A stretch of DNA of 64,000 nt from Uliginosibacterium flavum (GCF_040566545.1 NZ_JBEWZI010000021.1:5601-69600); one strand, 5' to 3'; shown: positions 52,190-60,529, counted from the stretch's first letter. The notes: a model not told the origin generated them from the sequence alone. Translations and numbers: made by a program.

Positions 52190-52801
52190 ATGTCCCGTTA
52201 CACCGGCCCTCGTCTCAAAGTCATGCGCGCCCTGGGCGTGGATCTGCCCGGCCTGTCGCGCAAAACCATTGCGGATCGCCCGCACCCGCCCGGCCAGCAT
52301 GGCGCCAAGCAGCAGCGCAAATCCGGTTACGGTTTGCAGTTGCAGGAGAAGCAGAAACTGCGCTTCAACTACGGTTTGTCCGAACGGCAGATGCGCATCC
52401 TTGTAAGCGACGCGCGCCGCTCGCGTGATTCCGCCGGGGTCAAACTGGCCGAGCTGCTGGAGCGCCGGCTGGATAACGTCGTCTTCCGTGCCGGCTTTGC
52501 CAACTCGATCCCGGCTGCGCGCCAACTGGTCAATCACGGGCATGTGCTGGTGAATGGCCGGCGCGTGGATATCCCGTCTTTCCGTACCCGTATCGGCGAA
52601 GTCGTGAGCCTGAGCACCAAGGGCCGCACGCTGCTGGTGGTCAAGGGCAGCCTGGCCGATCTGGTGCTGGTCCGGCCGGAATGGCTGGTTTTCGATGAGG
52701 CGAACTTTGCCGTCACGGTCAGTCATTTGCCTGACATTGCCGACATTCCTTTCCCGCTGGATATGCAGCTCGTCGTCGAGTACTACGCCCAACGGCTATA
52801 G
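52190..52801 (+). CDS. rpsD: Ribosomal protein S4 paralogue
   Basis: A 203-residue S4-family protein. The N-terminal domain MSRYTGPRLKVMRALGVDLP and PPGQHG, then YGLQLQEKQKLRFNYGL, resemble the cyanobacterial/plastid style of S4 more than E. coli S4. The S4 RNA-binding domain starts at about residue 93 (RRLDNVVFRAGF, ARQLVNHGHVLVNGRRV). There is no zinc-type Cys cluster. The usual rpsD lies in the rpsM-rpsK-rpsD-rpoA operon, so this is probably a second copy. It is 10 bases after hemP in a Fur-controlled operon, an unusual setting. S4 is known both to bind mRNA leaders and to act in antitermination. Confidence 0.9.
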   Translation: MSRYTGPRLKVMRALGVDLPGLSRKTIADRPHPPGQHGAKQQRKSGYGLQLQEKQKLRFNYGLSERQMRILVSDARRSRDSAGVKLAELLERRLDNVVFRAGFANSIPAARQLVNHGHVLVNGRRVDIPSFRTRIGEVVSLSTKGRTLLVVKGSLADLVLVRPEWLVFDEANFAVTVSHLPDIADIPFPLDMQLVVEYYAQRL

Positions 52802-52824
52802 ATCCAAAATCAAGGAGAGCGCAC

Positions 52825-54081
52825 ATGTTTCCGACGACACTGATCAAGCAGGTTTTTGTTCCGCAGGCAGAAACTTTACGTGTGGGCTCGCGTCGCCAGC
52901 GCCTGTGGGAGCTAGCCACGCACGTGCATTGCCCGGTGATTGGCGTGTGCTTGCCGTTGGGCGTTTTGCGCCGGATCAGCGACAAGGCCACGCCGGAGTT
53001 GGCGGGCGCGGATGACTACGCGCTGCACTCGGCCGCCGTGCAGCTGGCGCGCAAGCGCAATGTGCTGTCCGAGGCATTGCAGGATGAACTGGAGCTGCGC
53101 CACGGCGTGGTCGTGCAGGTGTTTCGCAAGGCGCGCGAGCGAGGCGCCTTGCTCGAACGCTGGCAGGAGGCGGTGAGCGCCGGCGAGCTGGCCGGCGCCT
53201 TGTGGGCCGTGCTGACGCATCCCTTGTGCGATGCGGAGCTGGCCGAAGCGATCAGCCAGCAGTTGCACATGATCCAGCATCAGGCTGGCGCCGCATTGCG
53301 CCTGGATATCACGCGTTATCACACCCTGCAGGACGAGAACGGCGTACTCGCGCGTTCCCTTGCCACGGCCCAACAGCGCTGCGAGCGGATCACTCAGGAA
53401 AAGACCGTCGAGCTGGAGCGCCTGCAAGGTGAGTTAATGCGTCTGCGGGCGGCATTCATCGGCAAGGAAACCGAGCTGGCCGCCCTGCGCGCCGAGCGCG
53501 CAAGTCTGCAGCCGGTGGCGACAGACCAGGCGGCGCGCAGGCGCCTGGAACAGCAACTGGTGTATCAGGAAGAACGCGGCGCGCGCCTGAGTCTGGAGAA
53601 CGTGCGTCTGAGCAAGGCGCTGGCGGCGCAGCAAATCGAGCCGCCCACCGTGACGGAGATGGTTCCGATCCTGCTGCGGGAAGTCGACACCGATGCTTCG
53701 CTGGACGGCCACCGCATCCTTTGTGTGGGCGGACGCGAGAGCGCCGTGGTGATCTACCGCAAGCTCGTCGAACAGGCTGGCGGGAAATTCCTGCACCACG
53801 ATGGGGGCATTGAAGATCGCTTTGGGCAGCTCGACTCCGCATTGGGTGCGGCGGATCTGGTGATCTGCCAGACCGGCTGCATCAGCCACAACGCCTACTG
53901 GCGCGTCAAAGACCACTGCAAGCGCACGGGCAAACGTTGCGCCTTCGTCCAGACGCCCAGTGCAGCCGGGCTGGCACGTGGCTTGCAGCGTCTGCTAAGC
54001 AACGCGCTTGTGGAGAGTGAAAACGACGTCCAGACTGCAGCTACCGGTGGCGTACTGATCGCTGGATTGCAACAAACCTGA
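52825..54081 (+). CDS. DUF2325 protein with coiled-coil region
   Basis: A 418-residue protein. Residues 1-170 are not recognised. A heptad-like coiled coil spans about 180-285 (ERITQEKTVELERLQGELMR and onward). The C-terminal DUF2325 domain (about 296-392) has CVGGRESAVVIYRKLVEQAG, HHDGGIEDRFGQL and CISHNAYWRVKDHCKRTGK, a Rossmann-like pattern. DUF2325 proteins have no established role. The N-terminal region is unusual for a short domain family. It lies between the S4 paralogue and the ferritin-like gene in the same operon (gaps of 12-24 bases). Confidence 0.82.
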   Translation: MFPTTLIKQVFVPQAETLRVGSRRQRLWELATHVHCPVIGVCLPLGVLRRISDKATPELAGADDYALHSAAVQLARKRNVLSEALQDELELRHGVVVQVFRKARERGALLERWQEAVSAGELAGALWAVLTHPLCDAELAEAISQQLHMIQHQAGAALRLDITRYHTLQDENGVLARSLATAQQRCERITQEKTVELERLQGELMRLRAAFIGKETELAALRAERASLQPVATDQAARRRLEQQLVYQEERGARLSLENVRLSKALAAQQIEPPTVTEMVPILLREVDTDASLDGHRILCVGGRESAVVIYRKLVEQAGGKFLHHDGGIEDRFGQLDSALGAADLVICQTGCISHNAYWRVKDHCKRTGKRCAFVQTPSAAGLARGLQRLLSNALVESENDVQTAATGGVLIAGLQQT

Positions 54082-54093
54082 CAGGAGAGCCTC

Positions 54094-54549
54094 ATGAACA
54101 AATCCGATACCAAGAAAGCCATTGCCGCGCTCAATCGCATCATGGAACTGGAGCTGGCCGGCGTGGTGCGTTACACCCACTATTCCCTGATGGTGTATGG
54201 CTACAACCGCATTCCGATTGTTTCCTGGCTCAAGGACAATGCGGTCGAAGGTTTGACCCACGCGCACAAGGCCGGCGAACTGGTGACCCTGATGGGCGGT
54301 CATCCATCGCTGAAAATCGGTGCGCTGCTGGAAACCGAAAAACATGATATCGGCGACATTCTGCGCGAGAGTCTGGAGCACGAAAAAACCGCCCTGGCCG
54401 CGTATTACGATTTGCTGAAAATCGCCGAGGGAAAATCCGTGCTGCTCGAAGAATATGCCCGCGAAATGATCGTGCAGGAAGAGCTGCATCTGGACGAAGT
54501 GAACAAGATGCTGCGCAAGCCCGGCGATCTGGACCCGTTTCACGGCTGA
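54094..54549 (+). CDS. Bacterioferritin-like diiron protein
   Basis: A 151-residue four-helix protein. Against Bfr the likely ferroxidase ligands are E20, E97, E129 and H132 (E129-x2-H132). The second helix has E52-x3-H56 in place of E51-x2-H54, so ligand spacing is one longer; Bfr heme ligand Met52 is replaced by Leu54. The protein is therefore probably a ferritin-like diiron protein without heme. Iron storage or a peroxide-linked function is possible. It ends the hemP operon, directly before a MITE-like element. Confidence 0.78.
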   Translation: MNKSDTKKAIAALNRIMELELAGVVRYTHYSLMVYGYNRIPIVSWLKDNAVEGLTHAHKAGELVTLMGGHPSLKIGALLETEKHDIGDILRESLEHEKTALAAYYDLLKIAEGKSVLLEEYAREMIVQEELHLDEVNKMLRKPGDLDPFHG

Positions 54550-54551
54550 GT

Positions 54552-54772
54552 AGCCGCCTGCGGCGGAGTTCCGAGTACTGAGGATTGAGTGCTGAGTGGG
54601 CATGCTTGCAGAGCCTCACCCAGCAAGGTTCTTCGGGTAGGTGTGCTGAAGAAGCTTGACCGGCGCGGATTCCGGGACACGCTGCTTACGCACTCAGCAC
54701 TCAGCACTCAGCACTCAGCACTCAGCACTCAGCACTCAGCACTCAGCACTCAGCACTCAGCACTCAGCACTC
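54552..54772 (+). repeat. MITE-like element, copy 1, with 12-unit heptamer array
   Basis: A 138-base core (54552-54689) differs at four positions from 58062-58199. It carries TTGAGTGCTGAGTG near its left end and a GCACTCA array of about 11.9 units (54690-54772) on the right, which are complementary to each other. The left GCCGCCTGCGGC matches, inverted, the GCCGCAGGCGGC at the end of copy 2. It lies between the ferritin-like gene and the metE stop codon. Confidence 0.85.
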
Positions 54773-54776
54773 CGTC

Positions 54777-57050
54777 CTACGCCGCCAGACGCACACGCAT
54801 CTGCCTGGCGGCCTCCACCATGTTGCATAGGGCCAGTTCGGTTTCCGGCCAGCCGCGCGTTTTCAGGCCGCAGTCCGGATTCACCCACAGGCGCTCGGCC
54901 GGGATGACGGCTGCGGCGCGTTCGAGCAGAACCAGCATCTCTTCGACGCTGGGCACGCGTGGCGAGTGGATGTCGTAGACGCCCGGCCCGATCTCGTTGG
55001 GATAGTCGAACTCACCAAACGCATCGAGCAGTTCCATACGCGAGCGCGAGGTTTCGATGGTGATCACGTCGGCGTCCATGGCGGCAATTGCGGGCAGGAT
55101 GTCGTTGAATTCCGAATAGCACATGTGGGTGTGGATCTGTGTGGCGTCGCTCACTGGCGAGGCGCTGATGCGGAAGGCGCGCGCCGCCCAGTCCAGATAG
55201 GCCGCCTGTTCGGCGCGCTTGAGCGGCAGGCCTTCGCGGAAGGCCGGCTCGTCGATCTGGATGATGCGGATGCCGGCCTTTTCCAGTTCGGCCACCTCGT
55301 CACGAATTGCCAGGGCGAGTTGCAGCGCGGTCTTCTCGCGCGGCTGATCGTCGCGCACGAAGGACCATTGCAGCATCGTCACCGGGCCGGTGAGCATGCC
55401 TTTCATGTGGCGCCGGGTCAGCGACTGGGCGTAACGCGTCATCTCTACGGTCATGGCTTCCGGGCGGTGGATGTCGCCGTAAATGATCGGCGGTTTGACG
55501 CAGCGCGAGCCGTAGCTCTGCACCCAGCCATTGGCGCTGAAAACGTAGCCCCACAGGCGCTCGCCGAAAAATTCGACCATGTCGTTGCGTTCGGCCTCGC
55601 CATGCACCAGCACGTCCAGCCCCAGCGCTTCCTGCCGCGCCACGGCATCGGCGACTTCGGCGCGCATCTGTTGCAGATAATCCAGAGCGCTGATTTCGCC
55701 GCGCTTGTGGGCCGCGCGGGCTTGGCGGATTTCTGGCGTCTGTGGGAAGGAGCCGATGCTGGTCGTGGGTAGGGCGGGCAGCTGCAGGGCCTGGCTTTGC
55801 ACGGCCTGACGCGCAGCAAACGGGCTGTGGCGCCGCGCCGATACCTCGGTCAGCGCAGCCACCCGGCGGCGGACCACTGCATTCAGCACGCGGTAAGAGG
55901 CGCGCCGCTTGGCCAGCGCCGCACTGGCCGCATCGAGTTCGCTACGCACCGCTTCGCTTCCTTCGTCCAGCGCCCGCGCGAGGATGCGCAGCTCGTCGAG
56001 CTTCTCGCTGGCAAAGGCCAGCCAGCCGCGGATTTCGCCGTCCATGCTGGTCTCGGCGGCCAGCGACACCGGCACGTGTTGCAAAGAGCAGGACGGCGCC
56101 AGCCACAGACGCTCGCCCAGCGCTGCATGCAGCGGCGCGAGCACGGCCAGCGTGGCGCGCAAGTCGTGGCGCCAGATGTTGCGCCCGTCAATCACGCCGG
56201 CCGACAGCACGGCGTGCGCCGGCAGATGCGCTTGCCATATGGTCAGCTGTTCCGGCGCACGCGCCAGATCGATGTGATGGCCGTGCACCGGCAGACGGCA
56301 CAGCCATTCGGCATGCGCCGCAACACTGTCGAAATAGCTCGCCAGCAGGATTTTCGGCCCGCACGCGGCCAGTGCCGTGTGGCACTGCGCGAAGGCGGCC
56401 AGCCAGTCGGGCGGCAGATCCAGGGCGAGCGCGGGCTCGTCGATTTGTACCCATTCCACGCCGCGCCGCGCCAGTTCCTGCAGTAGCATCTGGTATTGCG
56501 TGCGCAAGGCCGGCAGGTGTGCCAGCCGATCAAAGCCCGGCGTTACGGATTTGGCCAGCCACAAAAATGTGAGCGGCCCGATCAGCGTCGGCTTGACCGG
56601 CTGGCCCGTTGCGGCAGCCGCGTCGATCTGTGCGAACAGGCGTTCCGGATGCAGCGCGAAATGCGTGTCGGCCGTCAGTTCCGGCACCAGATAGTGGTAG
56701 TTGGTATCGAACCACTTGGTCATTTCCATGGCCGGTTGGGCCGCGTTGCCGCGTGCCAGGGCGAACTGCTCGGCCAGCGTGATCTGCGCCGCATCGAAGC
56801 CGAAACGTGCCGGCAGCGCGCCGAAAAGCAGGCAGTGATCGAGCATCTGATCGTAGAAGGCGAAATCACCGGCGCACAGGAAATCGAGGCCGGCGCGCTG
56901 TTGCTGTTCCCAGTGGCGCGCACGCAAATCGGCGGCAGAATTTTCGAGGGCGGCGGCTGGCGTGGCGCCTTGCCAGAAAGATTCGAGGGCGAATTTCAGC
57001 TCGCGTTGCGCGCCGATGCGCGGGAAGCCGGAGATGTGAATGCGGGGCAT
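54777..57050 (-). CDS. metE: Cobalamin-independent methionine synthase
   Basis: A 757-residue enzyme transferring a methyl group from 5-methyltetrahydropteroyl-triglutamate to homocysteine. The N-terminal half opens ISGFPRIGAQRELKFALESF. The catalytic half has LPTTSIGSFPQTPEIRQAR and the zinc ligands in HTHMCYSEF and NPDCGLKTRGW. It is divergent from metR with a MetR-type site between. Two MITE-like repeats flank the metE-metR pair. The B12-independent enzyme fits absence of cobalamin synthesis genes here. Confidence 0.96.
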   Translation of the reverse strand: MPRIHISGFPRIGAQRELKFALESFWQGATPAAALENSAADLRARHWEQQQRAGLDFLCAGDFAFYDQMLDHCLLFGALPARFGFDAAQITLAEQFALARGNAAQPAMEMTKWFDTNYHYLVPELTADTHFALHPERLFAQIDAAAATGQPVKPTLIGPLTFLWLAKSVTPGFDRLAHLPALRTQYQMLLQELARRGVEWVQIDEPALALDLPPDWLAAFAQCHTALAACGPKILLASYFDSVAAHAEWLCRLPVHGHHIDLARAPEQLTIWQAHLPAHAVLSAGVIDGRNIWRHDLRATLAVLAPLHAALGERLWLAPSCSLQHVPVSLAAETSMDGEIRGWLAFASEKLDELRILARALDEGSEAVRSELDAASAALAKRRASYRVLNAVVRRRVAALTEVSARRHSPFAARQAVQSQALQLPALPTTSIGSFPQTPEIRQARAAHKRGEISALDYLQQMRAEVADAVARQEALGLDVLVHGEAERNDMVEFFGERLWGYVFSANGWVQSYGSRCVKPPIIYGDIHRPEAMTVEMTRYAQSLTRRHMKGMLTGPVTMLQWSFVRDDQPREKTALQLALAIRDEVAELEKAGIRIIQIDEPAFREGLPLKRAEQAAYLDWAARAFRISASPVSDATQIHTHMCYSEFNDILPAIAAMDADVITIETSRSRMELLDAFGEFDYPNEIGPGVYDIHSPRVPSVEEMLVLLERAAAVIPAERLWVNPDCGLKTRGWPETELALCNMVEAARQMRVRLAA

Positions 57051-57134
57051 GACAAGGATCTTTCTGTGCGTTGAGTGCTGCCCAGTGTCGACGCGCAGGT
57101 AGAATGAATCAAACGATGAATTTTCAGCTTAGGA

Positions 57135-57147
57135 TGAATTGAATTCA
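57135..57147. promoter_or_regulatory. MetR-type operator
   Basis: TGAATTGAATTCA fits the MetR consensus TGAA-N5-TTCA exactly. It overlaps the first base of metR. Another related TGAATTTTCA lies at about 57115-57126 in the metE/metR spacer. Confidence 0.6.
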
Positions 57148-58058
57148 TGATTGAAATCCGCCATCTGCGTTCCCTGATTGCGATTGCCGAGCACGGCAAG
57201 CTCACCACCGCTGCCGAGCGCGTGCATCTGACGCAGTCGGCGCTGTCGCATCAGCTGCGCGCGCTGGAGGCGCATTACGGCCTGAGCCTGTTCGAGCGCA
57301 GCCGCGCTGGCTTGCGTCCGACCCAGGCTGGCGAGCGCCTGTTGCTGCTGGCGCATCAGAGCCGCGCGCTGATCGAGGAGGCCGAGCGCGACCTGATCCG
57401 CCTGCAGGGCGACACGCGCGGCGAGCTGCGCATCGCGCTGGAATGCCATACCTGTTTCGACTGGCTGATGCCGGTGATGGACAGTTTTCGCCAACGCTGG
57501 CCGGAGGTGGAAGTCGATCTGGTCGCCGGCTTTCACGCCGACCCGCAAAGTCTGCTTGAGGCCGGCAAGGCCGATCTGGTGATCGGCTCGCAACCGCCGA
57601 CGAGCAAGGCTTTGTGCGCGCTGCCGTTGTTCCGTTTCGAGATGTTGGTGATCTTGCCGCAAGGTCATCGCCTGGCCGCCAAAAAACGTTTGCAAGCCAG
57701 CGATCTGGCCGGCGAAACCCTGATCACCTACCCGGTGCCCGAGGCGCGCCTCGACCTGATCCGCGAGGTGCTCACGCCTGCCGGCATCACGCTGCCGCGG
57801 CGCACCGCCGAGCTGACCATCGCCATCCTGCAGCTGGTGGCCAGCCGGCGCGGCATCGCGGCCTTGCCCAATTGGGGCCTGACCAGCTATCTGGAGCATG
57901 ACTACGTGCTGGCCCGACGTATCGGCGCCAAAGGTCTGTGGAGCGAGCTGCACGCCTGCACCCGGCGCAGCCTGGCCGAGAAAGCCTTTCTCACGGACTT
58001 CGTCAGCCTGGTGCGCAGCCAGTGCGCGGCGACGCTGGCGGGGATTGAGCTGCTGTAA
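57147..58058 (+). CDS. metR: LysR-family regulator MetR
   Basis: A 303-residue LysR regulator. The N-terminal HTH is IEIRHLRSLIAIAEHGKLTT, with ALSHQLRALEAHYGLSLFER. The effector domain (about 90-300) contains homocysteine-type sensor features of the MetR branch, such as LECHTCFDWLMPVMDSFR. It is divergent from metE and overlaps a TGAA-N5-TTCA site, so it probably activates metE with homocysteine and controls itself. Confidence 0.93.
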   Translation: MIEIRHLRSLIAIAEHGKLTTAAERVHLTQSALSHQLRALEAHYGLSLFERSRAGLRPTQAGERLLLLAHQSRALIEEAERDLIRLQGDTRGELRIALECHTCFDWLMPVMDSFRQRWPEVEVDLVAGFHADPQSLLEAGKADLVIGSQPPTSKALCALPLFRFEMLVILPQGHRLAAKKRLQASDLAGETLITYPVPEARLDLIREVLTPAGITLPRRTAELTIAILQLVASRRGIAALPNWGLTSYLEHDYVLARRIGAKGLWSELHACTRRSLAEKAFLTDFVSLVRSQCAATLAGIELL

Positions 58059-58062
58059 GTGA

Positions 58063-58267
58063 GCTGCCTGCGGCGGAGTTCCAAGTTCTGAGGATTGAGT
58101 GCTGAGTGGGCATGCTTGCAGAGCCTCACCCAGCAAGGTTCTTCGGGTAGGTGTGCTGAAGAAGCTTGACCGGCGCGGATTCCGGGACATGCTGCTTACG
58201 CACTCAGCACTCAGCACTCAGCACTCAGCACTCAGCACTCAGCACTCAGCACTCAGCCGCAGGCGGC
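58063..58267 (+). repeat. MITE-like element, copy 2, with 8-unit heptamer array
   Basis: This is a 205-base element. Terminal inverted repeats are GCTGCCTGCGGC (58063-58074) and GCCGCAGGCGGC (58256-58267), 11 of 12 matched. The core is the same as in copy 1 with four differences. The GCACTCA array (58200-58257) has about 8.3 units. It sits between metR and the exbD stop codon, and its right end touches the exbD stop. Confidence 0.85.
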
Positions 58268-58692
58268 TATTCCGGCTGACTCACAAACGCGATCTTGCTC
58301 AGCCCGGCCCGTGCTGCAGCGGCCATCACCTTGGCGACGCCGTCGTAAGGCGTGGTCTTGTCGGCGCGCAGGTGGATTTCCGGCGCACTGGCAGCATCCG
58401 TCACTGCCGCGCCGGCGGCTTGCATGCGCGCGTCCAGCTCACTGATCTCGATCTTCTCTCCGTTCCAGAACACTTCGGATTCCGGGCTCAGGGCGATCTC
58501 GATGCGCTCGGCCTGCACCTTGTTTTCGGCGCTGCTGGTGCGTGGCAGATCGACCTTGACGGCATGCGTGAGCAGCGGCGCGGTGAGGATGAAAATCACC
58601 AGCAGCACCAGCATCACGTCGATCAGCGGCACCATGTTGATGTCAGCCATCGGCGCCGTGTTGGCCTCCTTGGAAAAACCGCCGAAAGCCAT
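58267..58692 (-). CDS. exbD: Biopolymer transport protein ExbD
   Basis: A 141-residue protein with an N-terminal cytoplasmic segment and one membrane helix. MVPLIDVMLVLLVIFIL places the essential Asp at residue 25, as in E. coli ExbD. The C-terminal domain is periplasmic. It couples proton flow with ExbB to energise TonB. The ATG at 58692 overlaps the exbB stop (TAATG). The 3' end touches a MITE-like element. Order on the minus strand is tonB-exbB-exbD. Confidence 0.95.
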   Translation of the reverse strand: MAFGGFSKEANTAPMADINMVPLIDVMLVLLVIFILTAPLLTHAVKVDLPRTSSAENKVQAERIEIALSPESEVFWNGEKIEISELDARMQAAGAAVTDAASAPEIHLRADKTTPYDGVAKVMAAAARAGLSKIAFVSQPE

Positions 58693-59417
58693 TACGCAGC
58701 TCCTTGCAGGCTGTGCAGTTTGCCGGCTTGCTGGCTGACCTGGACGCCGGTGGTGAGGTAGGCGAACAAGTCGTGGGCAAAGGCGTCGAGGCTCGACAGG
58801 GTCAGGCGGTTGTGGCGCGTGAAGCTGTTGTAGGCGACGACTGCCGGGATCGCCACGGCCAGGCCGAGGCCGGTCATCACCAGCGCTTCGCCGACCGGGC
58901 CGGCGACCTTGTCCAGGGTGCCGGCGCCGCTCATGCCGATGGCAACCAGCGCGCCATACACGCCCCACACCGTGCCGAGCAGGCCGACGAAGGGCGCAGT
59001 GGCGCCCACGGTGGCGAGCACGGTCAGGCCGTTTTCGAGACGCGCGGTTTCTTCATCGATCACCTTGCGCATGCTGCGGGTGAGGAATTCACCCAGAGCA
59101 CCGGCTTCGCCGAGTTTGCCGCCGCCGGTGCGCTGGTGATGCTCGCGGGCGAACAGCGCGTGGCTGGTCAGGTGCGAGAAAGGTTCGGCCGCGCCGTGGG
59201 TGTTGATTTCGTTGCGCACCTCGTCGAGCGAGCTGGCATTCCAGAACAGGTCGACGAATTTTCCCGCGGAGCGGCGCAGGCGCAGATTGCTCATGACCTT
59301 GGTGATGATGAAGTACCAGGAGGCCAGCGACATCAGGATCAGGATCACGAACAGGGTTTTGCCAAGGCCATCAGCCTGACTCAGGAAGTGGGCAAAGCCC
59401 AGAGTTTGTGTTTGCAT
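58692..59417 (-). CDS. exbB: Biopolymer transport protein ExbB
   Basis: A 241-residue three-helix proton channel protein. The conserved region VGATAPFVGLLGTVWGVYGAL is complete, and GPVGEALVMTGLGLAVAIPA forms the third helix. It partners ExbD and TonB. It is about 40 bases after tonB and overlaps exbD. It supplies energy to the siderophore and heme receptors at 39849 and 44223, the natural users in this window. Confidence 0.95.
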   Translation of the reverse strand: MQTQTLGFAHFLSQADGLGKTLFVILILMSLASWYFIITKVMSNLRLRRSAGKFVDLFWNASSLDEVRNEINTHGAAEPFSHLTSHALFAREHHQRTGGGKLGEAGALGEFLTRSMRKVIDEETARLENGLTVLATVGATAPFVGLLGTVWGVYGALVAIGMSGAGTLDKVAGPVGEALVMTGLGLAVAIPAVVAYNSFTRHNRLTLSSLDAFAHDLFAYLTTGVQVSQQAGKLHSLQGAA

Positions 59418-59457
59418 GGTGTTTCTCTTTTTTGGGGGAGGAGGAGGCTTGTTCGGT

Positions 59458-60156
59458 TCAACGTTTCAATTCAAAGACCACGGGCACCTTGACCCAGCCG
59501 CTCACGGCCTGCTGGCCCTGGCGGGCGGGCACAAAGCGCCAGGCGGCAACGGCATCGCGCGCGGCCCGATCCAGGCGCGCAAAGCCTGATCCGGCGTCGA
59601 TCAATACCTGCAGGGCGCGGCCGTCTTCGCTGACCTGCACGCGCAGGAGGACCCGGCCTTCTTCGCCCAGCGAACGTGAGGCGGGCGGGTACGCGGGGGA
59701 TGGGTTGTGCAGATAGTCCGCATCGAAACGCGGCGCCTGCACGGCCTCGGCTGCTGCTGGGACGGCCGGCCCGGGTGCGGCGCGGGTTTGAGCGGTGCTG
59801 TCATTGAGCACGGCCGTCGGCGCCTCTTTCGGCGCCGGCGCGGCTTCGATTACCGGCGTATTCGGCTGGATTGGCGCCTCGGTCTGCAGCAGCGGAGCGG
59901 CCACCGGGCGGGGGGCGGGCGCAACGCGCTGGGGCTGAACCTGCGGTTCGATCGGCTTGGGGGGCTCTGGTGCGGTCTGTTCGCGATTGGGCGCGGTGAT
60001 CAACTCGATCCGCACCGGCTCGGCCAGCAGTTGCTGGATGACGGGCTGCGCCAGCATCAGCAATGCCGTGCCGGCGGCCAGGTGCAGGCCCACCACGATG
60101 ACCAGGCTGAAGGCGCGGTCGGAGACGGGCTGTCGGAGAGTGCTGCTTGCGTACAT
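59458..60156 (-). CDS. tonB: Energy transducer TonB
   Basis: A 232-residue protein. One N-terminal membrane helix (about 17-37, AFSLVIVVGLHLAAGTALLM) is followed by a Pro-rich periplasmic spacer (EPPKPIEPQVQPQRVAPAPR) and a TonB C-terminal domain (about 150-232, EGRVLLRVQVSEDGRALQVL). It links ExbBD to TonB-dependent receptors. The ATG at 60156 is chosen; an upstream in-frame ATG at 60222 would place the start within the Fur site. Confidence 0.93.
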   Translation of the reverse strand: MYASSTLRQPVSDRAFSLVIVVGLHLAAGTALLMLAQPVIQQLLAEPVRIELITAPNREQTAPEPPKPIEPQVQPQRVAPAPRPVAAPLLQTEAPIQPNTPVIEAAPAPKEAPTAVLNDSTAQTRAAPGPAVPAAAEAVQAPRFDADYLHNPSPAYPPASRSLGEEGRVLLRVQVSEDGRALQVLIDAGSGFARLDRAARDAVAAWRFVPARQGQQAVSGWVKVPVVFELKR

Positions 60157-60208
60157 GCCGGAACCTCTGGCGAGTCTCAGGTCGCTCGCGCTGTTTGGGA
60201 AAGTTAAA

Positions 60209-60248
60209 CGAATGAAAGTCATTCGTATTTGCGAATTATTCCTATTTG
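60209..60248 (-). promoter_or_regulatory. Fur-box-like region upstream of tonB
   Basis: CGAATGA-AAG-TCATTCG (60209-60225) is a perfect palindrome. It is followed by TTGCGAATTATTCCTATTTG (60229-60248), alignable with the 44008 Fur site. The two overlap through ATTCG/CGAAT. Iron control of tonB-exbB-exbD is inferred. Confidence 0.65.
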
Positions 60249-60330
60249 AGCTGATTTCGTCAAGCCTGAGCTGCTCGTTTTTGCTGTGTGCCGAGTTGTT
60301 TGCGGCGTGAGGACGTTATTTTTAGGGTCT

Positions 60331-60415
60331 GCCTGAAGAGCCGCATCGGGCGAGCCTCTTCAGGTAGGCATGCTGCAGAGGCAAGCGGGTGGCGGCTCTT
60401 CGGGCGGGGTTGTTG
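60331..60415. repeat. REP-like element upstream of alaS
   Basis: It contains TGCCTGAAGAGCCGC and inverted CTTCAGGTAGGCA, then GCGGCTCTTCGGGCGGG. This is a two-hairpin member of the dispersed family. It occupies most of the 406-base spacer between tonB and alaS; no gene is seen there. Confidence 0.55.
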
Positions 60416-60529
60416 AGTGTCCGGGTCGTGCGCAGGAGCGCAGCAGGCACTGCCCTTGCACACGTCAGCGGTTCATCTTCCCGCCCGCGCCGGGCTTCGG
60501 CTTGCCCGCCGATCCGGGTTAGAATCGCG

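Noticed and set aside
54690..58257. CRISPR arrays
   Set aside because: The repeats are 7 bp and contiguous with no unique spacers, and no cas genes are present.
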